The position numbers were made by a program, and so were the translations under genes. The notes under the pieces are model-generated. The model worked only from the letters and a program-made list of their open reading frames with translations. It did not search any database and was not told the origin of the DNA. From NCBI GenBank assembly GCA_016938155.1, contig JAFGVF010000349.1, forward strand, positions 1 through 5,698: 5,698 nt of DNA, given 5' to 3'. Positions 1 through 4,726 of this stretch are shown here, piece by piece. This DNA is from Candidatus Cloacimonadota bacterium (lineage in GTDB: Bacteria; Cloacimonadota; Cloacimonadia; Cloacimonadales; JAFGVF01). How positions within the stretch are numbered: position 1 is the stretch's first letter; each line of letters begins with the position of its first letter.

Positions 1-284
1 ATTACATCTGATGAAACTCCCGTTTTGGGGTTCACAGGAATTGTACTGACTAAGAAGAGGGAATCCGGGCAAATACCGCGATATACATGATACTCAATCA
101 CCCTTGCTTCTTTGGGAAGAGGGGTCCAGCTCACTCGCAACCCGGTGCCGTCATCGTTGGGGATATCTTCAACCTGAAGATTCTTTACTGTCATATCTTC
201 ATAAACAGCACTCAGTACTGTTACTGAAAGAAGAAGTAAAAGTATCATCAGTAATGATAAACCCGCTTTGCGATGTTTAATCAT
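1..284 (-). CDS. Secreted protein with FN3-like domain, N-terminal part (partial at left edge)
   Basis: This is the first 94 codons of a gene that continues beyond the left edge. The ATG at 284-282 is preceded by a strong AAGGAG ribosome binding site (296-291 on the minus strand) with a 6-nt spacer. Residues 1-26 form a typical signal peptide: basic MIKHRK, a leucine-rich core, and cleavage probably after VLSA. Residues of about 34-94 resemble a fibronectin type III domain: a DDGTGLRVSWTP strand with the usual Trp, then an IEYHVYRG strand. The product is therefore inferred to be exported to the periplasm or beyond. FN3 modules of this kind usually precede catalytic or adhesive domains in FCB-group secreted proteins, and that part lies outside the window. 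No enzyme activity can be assigned. Export and the FN3 fold are fairly sure; the overall function is unknown. Confidence 0.82.
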   Translation of the reverse strand, partial: MIKHRKAGLSLLMILLLLLSVTVLSAVYEDMTVKNLQVEDIPNDDGTGLRVSWTPLPKEARVIEYHVYRGICPDSLFLVSTIPVNPKTGVSSDV

Positions 285-530
285 ACGAATCTCCTTCCGT
301 TTTTTCGATCCAATATTTATAACATTTTCTATACTTTCCACCTATACATTAACCTATCATTAACAATGAGTTCACCTATCCATTGCCATTACAGTGTACT
401 ATGGAATGTATATACTATATTCCAGTTTAGTTATTTTTCATTGCTTTATAATACTGTCAAATCCTTTTTTATCATTCTCTTTCCATATATTTGAGACCGT
501 ACACTTAACACATTGAATCTGCAATTCCCT

Positions 531-606
531 ACCGTGGGTCAACCGTGGGTCTCCCGTGGGTCAACCGTGGAGGCCACGGGAGACCCACGGAAAAGGTACG
601 GCAAAC
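531..606. repeat. GC-rich 11-bp tandem array that inverts on itself
   Basis: CCGTGGG starts at 532, 543 and 554, and CCGTGG at 565, giving about 3.5 tandem 11-bp units with a consensus close to CCGTGGGTCWM. The orientation then flips: CCACGG starts at 574 and 585, and the related TACGG at 597 keeps the 11-bp step. The array thus contains both direct and inverted copies of one unit. It is markedly richer in GC than the flanking DNA. The repeat structure is read directly from the sequence; its function is unknown. Confidence 0.9.
543..590. repeat. Perfect 17-bp inverted repeat (long hairpin)
   Basis: CCGTGGGTCTCCCGTGG at 543-559 is the exact reverse complement of 574-590, leaving a 14-nt loop (560-573). 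A second fold competes with it: CCGTGG at 565-570 can pair with CCACGG at 574-579 around a 3-nt AGG loop. No U-run follows on either strand, so it does not look like an intrinsic terminator. It could form a stable RNA hairpin, a DNA cruciform, or a binding site for a dimeric protein. Confidence 0.88.
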
Positions 607-716
607 GCATGAGAAGATATGCCTATTTCACCGGAATCATACCATTCATCCGCTTCCATCCATGACAGGATTGACTACCGTTTCTCTTCCGAACCTCTTA
701 CGCCTTTGCCCATGTG

Positions 717-763
717 AGCCGCAGTTGACCCGCAGGAGAACCGCAGGAGCAACGCAACCGGAA
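717..763. repeat. Second 11-bp tandem array (CGCAGGAG type)
   Basis: CGCA begins at 720, 731, 742 and 753, exactly 11 bp apart. The central two units are nearly identical (CGCAGGAG at 731 and at 742) and the outer ones are degenerate. The word differs from the CCGTGGG array upstream, yet the spacing is the same and a GG again lies inside each central unit. Confidence 0.78.
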
Positions 764-887
764 AATGGGATTAAGCACGATAAATAGAGGCGTTAAGGCA
801 GTTTATTGATAAAACCGGGTATAATGTTACTTTCTTCTTACTTCCATTCCCATCTAATGCCCTTATACAATTTCGTTATTTCACAAT

Positions 888-1041
888 TTGAAATGGATAT
901 GATTTCTGATTACTCACTTAATGATTTCATAAGGAGAGCATAAGGTGTCTATAAGGTATCTATTAAGAGTCCATAAGGTATTGTGAAGGATTAAAGCTTG
1001 ATAAATACAGGCATTTAGCAAGAATTTTTGCAGTTTTCGCA
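888..1041. repeat. AT-rich 11-bp-periodic tract, about 14 units
   Basis: In the 14 consecutive 11-bp steps starting at 888, the third base (890, 901, 912 and so on to 1033) is G in 13; only 912 differs. The core resembles ATAAGGTATCT: AAGG recurs at 931, 942, 953, 975 and 986. ATGATTTC occurs at 899 and 921, two steps apart, and AGGCATTTA at 1009 keeps the register. Individual units are degenerate and the phase is preserved throughout. An 11-bp step is not a multiple of three, so this is not codon periodicity. Confidence 0.78.
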
Positions 1042-1279
1042 AGAATATTATGTAAACTTGTTTTCAGCGTGACTTTTAGAGGAACAGGGAGTTCTCAGTC
1101 ATCATTACGATCGAAGTGAGTTCGGGGAAATGCGAACATGGTTACCTAATCTTTATTCCCCGCACTCGTAAACATACTATAGTGCAGATTCCCTTCATAC
1201 ACCTTAAGAAAGTTTGCAAATACTTGCTTGATTAGTGAGTAGTTTCGGAGTAAGATGAAATTAAAAGAGGATAATTTGT

Positions 1280-1307
1280 TTGACACGAGACAGGACTTAG
1301 ATAATTC
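1280..1307 (+). promoter_or_regulatory. Putative promoter for the thiamine-uptake unit
   Basis: A perfect TTGACA lies at 1280-1285. A poor -10 candidate, TAATTC, follows at 1302-1307 after 16 bp; the better-looking GATAAT at 1300-1305 is only 14 bp away. Transcription would start near 1313-1316, about 25-28 nt before the riboswitch, which is a sensible position. The -35 box is clear and the -10 box is weak. If the organism's sigma factor prefers a different consensus, as in Bacteroidota, this call could be wrong. Confidence 0.4.
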
Positions 1308-1340
1308 TTGTATCAAGATCTTTGAGAAATAATGCACGCG

Positions 1341-1423
1341 TATTTTGGGGTACTGCCTGAAAAAGGGCGGTTGAGATTAAACCCATCATACCTGATCCGG
1401 GTAATGCCGGCGTAGGGAAAATA
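1341..1423 (+). promoter_or_regulatory. TPP riboswitch (THI element)
   Basis: The classical thiamine pyrophosphate aptamer signatures are present in order: GGGGTAC at 1347-1353, a P3 stem pairing CTGCC (1353-1357) with GGCGG (1366-1370), TTGAGA in place of the usual CTGAGA at 1371-1376, ACCC at 1381-1384, then CCTGATCCGGGTAATGCC at 1391-1408 and GGCGTAGGGAAAA at 1409-1421. The closing P1 helix pairs TATTTT (1341-1346) perfectly with AAAATA (1418-1423). By the known mechanism, it binds TPP and represses downstream transport or biosynthesis genes when thiamine is sufficient. An intrinsic terminator follows at 1440, so control is probably by premature termination. The two genes downstream, a TonB receptor and a YkoE-like protein, fit a thiamine regulon. 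Confidence 0.96.
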
Positions 1424-1439
1424 TGTTTGGAAAACTATT

Positions 1440-1474
1440 AGACCATATCGTCTCGGCGGATATGGTCTTTTTTT
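1440..1474 (+). terminator. Intrinsic terminator, expression platform of the TPP riboswitch
   Basis: AGACCATATC (1440-1449) pairs perfectly with GATATGGTCT (1459-1468) across a 9-nt loop, and a T-run ends at 1474. It sits 16 nt after the aptamer and before the receptor start codon. A candidate antiterminator pairs ATATG (1421-1425) with CATAT (1444-1448). It would use part of the 3' strand of P1 and part of the terminator's 5' arm, so ligand-stabilised P1 and the antiterminator exclude each other. That pairing is only 5 bp, so the switching detail is inference. Confidence 0.9.
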
Positions 1475-1515
1475 GTCCGCATATTTTTCTCTTCAATTCT
1501 CAATTGAAAATTGAT

Positions 1516-1520
1516 GGAGG
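1516..1520 (+). promoter_or_regulatory. Ribosome binding site fixing the receptor start
   Basis: GGAGG lies four bases upstream of the ATG at 1525. It decides against the in-frame ATG at 1423, which overlaps the riboswitch P1 helix, has no ribosome binding site, and would put a terminator hairpin inside the coding region and a non-secretory extension before the signal peptide. Confidence 0.88.
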
Positions 1521-1524
1521 AAAA

Positions 1525-3984
1525 ATGAAAAAGAAGTTCTTACTGCTAACCACACTGTTTGTGAGTCTCATCTCACTCTGCTCTGCTCTGACTCTGAAAG
1601 GGGTTGTTCTGGATAAAACATCGGGAAATCCCATTCCAAATGTTATTGTAACAGCCGGAGATTACAAATTGATGACACCTGAAAACGGTACATTCTCTAT
1701 TGAGTTACCCAATACCAAAGAGATAGATGTAACATTTGAAAGAATCGGGTACAAACCTCAGACTAAAGATTGTAACAATGAAACTAAATACCTCAAAATA
1801 AGTATGAAAAGAGATGCTATTGAGCTTTCCGGTATCAAAGTTGCCACTACACGAGTTACTACAAAAACTTCCCCGATTACATTTACCAACATCGAACAGG
1901 AAGAGATTCTGGAGTCCAACCATGGACAGGATATTCCTCTTCTGATAGATGATGTGCCGAATGTTTATACATATTCAGAAGCTGGTTCAGCACTGGGTTA
2001 TTCCCACATGAAAGTGCGTGGATTCGATGAACGAAGAATCGGTATTATGGTCAACGGCATACCCTTCAATGACCCGGAAGACCACTCCGTATATTGGGTG
2101 GATATGCCTGATTTAGCTGAGAGCGTGGAGAATATCCAGTTCCAGAAGGGAGTCGGTAATTCCCAATACGGGGTTTCCACATTTGGCGGTTCTCTAAATC
2201 TTATGACCAATAGTCTGAATAATTCCTATTTGGCTGAAATCAGTACCAATTATGGTAGCTTTAATACCTGGAAATACAGTGCCAAGACATCTCTTGATAT
2301 TTCAAAAAAACTTAAGACTACTATCCGTTTCTCCCAGATGGCTTCTGATGGTTACAGGGATAACTCAGCATCAGAAATGTGGTCTTACTTCTTTAACTTA
2401 TCTTATATAGGAAAAAGTTCCGTAACTGAATTCAATACCTACGGTGGTAATGAAAAGACTCATGCTGCCTGGTATGCCTCTCCTGTCGCAGAATTGGAAG
2501 CCAATCCACAATATAACTCCCGTACCTATGAGAATGAGATTGATAACTTCAGTCAACCGCATTACGAACTGCATAATCGTTGGAACCTGAATGACAAGTT
2601 ATTATGGCAGAATTCTGCATTCTATATCCATGGCAGGGGTTACTACGAACAGCTGAAAGAGGGTGGAGACCTTTATTACTATTCTCTAATAACTGAAGAA
2701 AATGACTCTGAGGCGGATGTAATCCGCCAGAAATGGGTACAGAAAGATCAAATGGGTCTGGTCTCGAATCTTACTTGGCAACACTACGGGGGAGACCTTA
2801 CATTCGGAACATATCTTTGCACCTTTAGCAGCGACCATTGGGGTGAGGTTAAGAATGTTACAAATGCTGTCGATGCTGTTGGTAATCCACTTACTTTGAC
2901 ATATACTGCAGGTCAGAAATATCACCAATACACCGGCGATAAACAGTATCTTACCTTCTATGCTAATGAAAATTACAATATCACGGAATCACTTTCAGCT
3001 ATGATAAATCTTCATTATCAGGGAATTAAATACATCTTTGAGCAGAAACAAGTCGGCAATTTCACAGGAGAGAACCTGAATAGCTATGAAGTGGATTATC
3101 ACTTCTTTAATCCCCGCTTTGGTCTGAATTATTCTATCACTGAAGACCTGAATATCTATGGTAATGTATCTCTTGCTCAACGTGAACCGGCTGACCAGGA
3201 ATTATACAATATCTGGGATGACGCCTCCGACTTAGGTACTCAACCGCTTTTCCATAATCAGACAGCAATTCTTGACACAGATGGAAATATCCTTCGCTAT
3301 GAATGGGAAGACCCTTATGTTAAACCGGAGAAGGTTATAAACTATGAGATTGGACAACGCTTTTCAGCAGAAGGGTGGGACTTTGAAACTGCTATGTTCT
3401 GGATGGACTTCACGAATGAGATCGTTCGCTTTGGCGGAGTTGATTCTGATGGTTATCCTAACATGGGAAATGCCGATAAAACTATCCATAGGGGTGTTGA
3501 GTTCTCAATGAAAAAAGAGTTCTTCAGTAATCTGAAGCTTTCCGGTAATGTCTCTCTTAATGATAATTACTTCAAAGAGTTTGAAGCCTATGATACCGAT
3601 TGGGATACCTATGAGACCTATGTTGTGGATTATTCCGGCAATAAAATCTCTAATTCCCCTGACATGATTGCCAATGCAGGGATGAGCTATACCTGGAAAT
3701 GGGTTACCGCCTCTTTAGATTATCGTTATGTAGGTGAACAGTATCTTGATAATACCCAGAATCCGAACAGAACAGTCCCTGAATATAGTTTAATAAATGC
3801 CGGTTTTACAGTTAAACTCCCGGAAATGAGCATAGTGAATTCCACAGTTATTACTTTCAAGATTAACAATCTTCTGGACAAGAGATACTATACCGATGGA
3901 TATTATGATGCCTGGGATGGTGGAAATAATTACTGGATAGGTGCTGAACGGAACTTCATGATTGGATTCCGGACGAGGATATAA
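1525..3984 (+). CDS. TonB-dependent outer-membrane receptor, probably for thiamine or a thiamine precursor
   Basis: This 819-residue protein is of normal length for the family. Residues 1-21 form a signal peptide (MKKKF, hydrophobic core, cleavage after CSA). Residues of about 22-95 are a carboxypeptidase-D-regulatory-like domain (GVVLDKTSGNPIPNV, then GTFSIELP and FERIGYK), common on receptors of the Bacteroidota/FCB group. Residues of about 105-228 are the plug, with VRGFDERRIGIMVNGIPFND (164-183), then NIQFQKGVGNSQYG and FGGSLNL. The remainder is a beta-barrel with alternating aromatic strands and NNLLDKRYY near the C-terminus, ending in FMIGFRTRI. It should sit in the outer membrane and import its ligand using TonB/ExbBD energy. 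Substrate is inferred from the TPP riboswitch and terminator just upstream and the YkoE-like gene downstream; Bacteroides has comparable riboswitch-controlled thiamine receptors. No clear TonB box was identified. Family is secure; substrate is likely. Confidence 0.93.
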   Translation: MKKKFLLLTTLFVSLISLCSALTLKGVVLDKTSGNPIPNVIVTAGDYKLMTPENGTFSIELPNTKEIDVTFERIGYKPQTKDCNNETKYLKISMKRDAIELSGIKVATTRVTTKTSPITFTNIEQEEILESNHGQDIPLLIDDVPNVYTYSEAGSALGYSHMKVRGFDERRIGIMVNGIPFNDPEDHSVYWVDMPDLAESVENIQFQKGVGNSQYGVSTFGGSLNLMTNSLNNSYLAEISTNYGSFNTWKYSAKTSLDISKKLKTTIRFSQMASDGYRDNSASEMWSYFFNLSYIGKSSVTEFNTYGGNEKTHAAWYASPVAELEANPQYNSRTYENEIDNFSQPHYELHNRWNLNDKLLWQNSAFYIHGRGYYEQLKEGGDLYYYSLITEENDSEADVIRQKWVQKDQMGLVSNLTWQHYGGDLTFGTYLCTFSSDHWGEVKNVTNAVDAVGNPLTLTYTAGQKYHQYTGDKQYLTFYANENYNITESLSAMINLHYQGIKYIFEQKQVGNFTGENLNSYEVDYHFFNPRFGLNYSITEDLNIYGNVSLAQREPADQELYNIWDDASDLGTQPLFHNQTAILDTDGNILRYEWEDPYVKPEKVINYEIGQRFSAEGWDFETAMFWMDFTNEIVRFGGVDSDGYPNMGNADKTIHRGVEFSMKKEFFSNLKLSGNVSLNDNYFKEFEAYDTDWDTYETYVVDYSGNKISNSPDMIANAGMSYTWKWVTASLDYRYVGEQYLDNTQNPNRTVPEYSLINAGFTVKLPEMSIVNSTVITFKINNLLDKRYYTDGYYDAWDGGNNYWIGAERNFMIGFRTRI

Positions 3985-3999
3985 ATATTGTTCAAAAAA

Positions 4000-4055
4000 T
4001 ATAGGGCAGTGCCTTGTGCCTGCCCAAGATGTTACTCACAAGGGGCACCCCTACA
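4000..4055. repeat. Short inverted-repeat element between receptor and ykoE
   Basis: The ends are imperfect inverted repeats: TATAGGGCAGTGCC at 4000-4013 against TGTAGGGGTGCCCC, the reverse complement of 4042-4055. Inside, GGGCAG (4004-4009) pairs with CTGCCC (4020-4025), CCTTGTG (4012-4018) can pair with CACAAGG (4037-4043), and AGGGG/CCCCT flank CA at 4041-4052. It resembles the small GC-rich dispersed intergenic repeats of many genomes, and I infer a MITE- or REP-like element. No U-run follows the hairpin, so read-through into the next gene is expected. Confidence 0.6.
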
Positions 4056-4088
4056 TTGGAAATTTGAAGTAAGATTTTGCGAGGAAAA

Positions 4089-4655
4089 ATGAAAAAATTA
4101 AAACTATCGGAGATAATATTTATCGCAGTCGTCTCCACCGCGATGGGTGTTTTTTGGTGGGGATATACATTTCTCTACGACATTGTTTCCCCAATCCTAA
4201 AACCTTTGGCAATGGAAAACCTGATGTCCGGAGTATGGTTAATGGGAGCAGTTTTCTTCCCCTATATCATCCGTAAACCGGGAAGTGCACTATTAGGAGA
4301 AACCGTGGCTGCCTTTGTTCAAGGCTTTATTGCCAGATGGGGAGTAGTTTCCATTATCTGGGGATTTGGACAGAGTATTCTTGTTGAGTTATTCTTCCTG
4401 ATACTTGGCTATAAACGCTGGAATGTCGCAGTGCTAATGATTGCAGCAATGATATCTGCCATTAGCTCTTATCTGCTTTCATTCTTTTACGAGAAGTGGA
4501 ACACACTTTCTCCTATGTATAATCTTAAGCAGGTTGTTTGCTTTATAATCAGTGGAATTATTTTCGCTGGCATATCAAGTATATTTATAGCTGACCGCCT
4601 AAAGAAAACAGGGATTCTAAATCAGTTTGACATTGTGCTGGATGATTTGAAATAG
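4089..4655 (+). CDS. ykoE: YkoE-like ECF transporter S component (thiamine/HMP uptake)
   Basis: This 188-residue, very hydrophobic protein is close in length to YkoE of Bacillus, the substrate-binding S component of the YkoEDC energy-coupling-factor transporter for thiamine or its hydroxymethylpyrimidine precursor. About six membrane segments are visible, near residues 8-30, 44-61, 66-82, 88-107, 112-134 and 147-168. The stretch FPYIIRKPGSALLGE (57-71) matches the family's conserved KPG-x-ALLGE region. The ATG at 4089 is chosen over the TTG at 4077 because GAGG (4081-4084) lies four bases upstream, the same arrangement as at the receptor start. It lies 104 bp after the receptor on the same strand and probably shares its TPP-riboswitch control. 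Genes for the partner ATPase (YkoD) and transmembrane subunit (YkoC) do not follow, which is unusual. Family assignment is good; the exact ligand is open. Confidence 0.85.
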   Translation: MKKLKLSEIIFIAVVSTAMGVFWWGYTFLYDIVSPILKPLAMENLMSGVWLMGAVFFPYIIRKPGSALLGETVAAFVQGFIARWGVVSIIWGFGQSILVELFFLILGYKRWNVAVLMIAAMISAISSYLLSFFYEKWNTLSPMYNLKQVVCFIISGIIFAGISSIFIADRLKKTGILNQFDIVLDDLK

Positions 4656-4670
4656 CAGTTAACAGTTTTT

Positions 4671-4703
4671 AAAAAAAAGAAAAGCCCGGGTCACCCCGGG
4701 CTT
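4671..4703 (-). terminator. Terminator of the T9SS-cargo gene (possibly bidirectional)
   Basis: AAGCCCGGG (4682-4690) pairs perfectly with CCCGGGCTT (4695-4703) around the 4-nt loop TCAC. Read on the minus strand, the GC stem is followed by TTTTCTTTTTTTT (4683-4671), a strong U-tract, so it mainly ends the gene at 4727-5698, whose stop codon is 24 bp upstream on that strand. On the plus strand only TTATATT follows, so termination after ykoE would be weaker but plausible. Confidence 0.88.
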
Positions 4704-4726
4704 ATATTCATTCAGATGTTATCTGA

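Larger units (their letters stand above)
285..1340. other. Long gene-free intergenic region with 11-bp-periodic sequence
   Basis: About 1.05 kb separates the divergent FN3-like gene (minus) from the thiamine-uptake unit (plus). Short open frames exist on both strands, but none has family resemblance or a convincing ribosome binding site, so I call none a gene. From about 336 to 1041 much of the sequence consists of blocks in which short words recur exactly 11 bp apart; the clearest are listed separately. A weaker block lies near 347-390 (CATTAAC at 347 and 358; CCTAT at 353 and 375). Another lies at 673-705 (ACCG at 677, TCCG at 688, TACG at 699), and TTACTT occurs at 827 and 838. The stretch 300-500 is AT-rich and may hold the promoter of the minus-strand gene, but I see no clear boxes. 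The stretch 1053-1279 shows nothing I can name with confidence. Confidence 0.7.

Noticed and set aside
273..494. Plus-strand open frame of 73 codons in AT-rich DNA
   Set aside because: It overlaps the start of the real minus-strand gene, has no ribosome binding site, and its product is a low-complexity run rich in Phe, Tyr and Ile, as expected from AT-rich noncoding DNA.
543..590. Intrinsic terminator
   Set aside because: The 17-bp hairpin is strong, but no U-run follows on either strand and no gene ends just before it.
545..787. Plus-strand open frame of 80 codons through the 11-bp repeats
   Set aside because: The frame reads through direct and inverted 11-bp units whose step is not a multiple of three, has no ribosome binding site, and gives a product without a recognisable family.
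531..1041. CRISPR array
   Set aside because: The repeat step is only 11 bp with no 20-40 bp spacers of unique sequence between conserved repeats, and no cas genes are nearby.
1082..1094. SOS (DinR/LexA-type) box, GAAC...GTTC
   Set aside because: The half-sites are separated by five bases instead of the four of the known box, the flanking bases do not match, and no SOS gene follows.
1146..1337. Minus-strand open frame of 63 codons before the riboswitch
   Set aside because: It has no convincing ribosome binding site or family resemblance and covers the putative promoter of the thiamine unit on the other strand.
1539..1590. Lipoprotein signal (Cys at residue 19 of the receptor)
   Set aside because: The residue before Cys is Leu, not the Gly, Ala or Ser of a lipobox; ordinary cleavage after CSA at residue 21 fits better.
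1705..3180. Several minus-strand open frames inside the receptor gene
   Set aside because: They lie wholly inside a well-supported plus-strand gene, have no ribosome binding sites and encode no recognisable domains.
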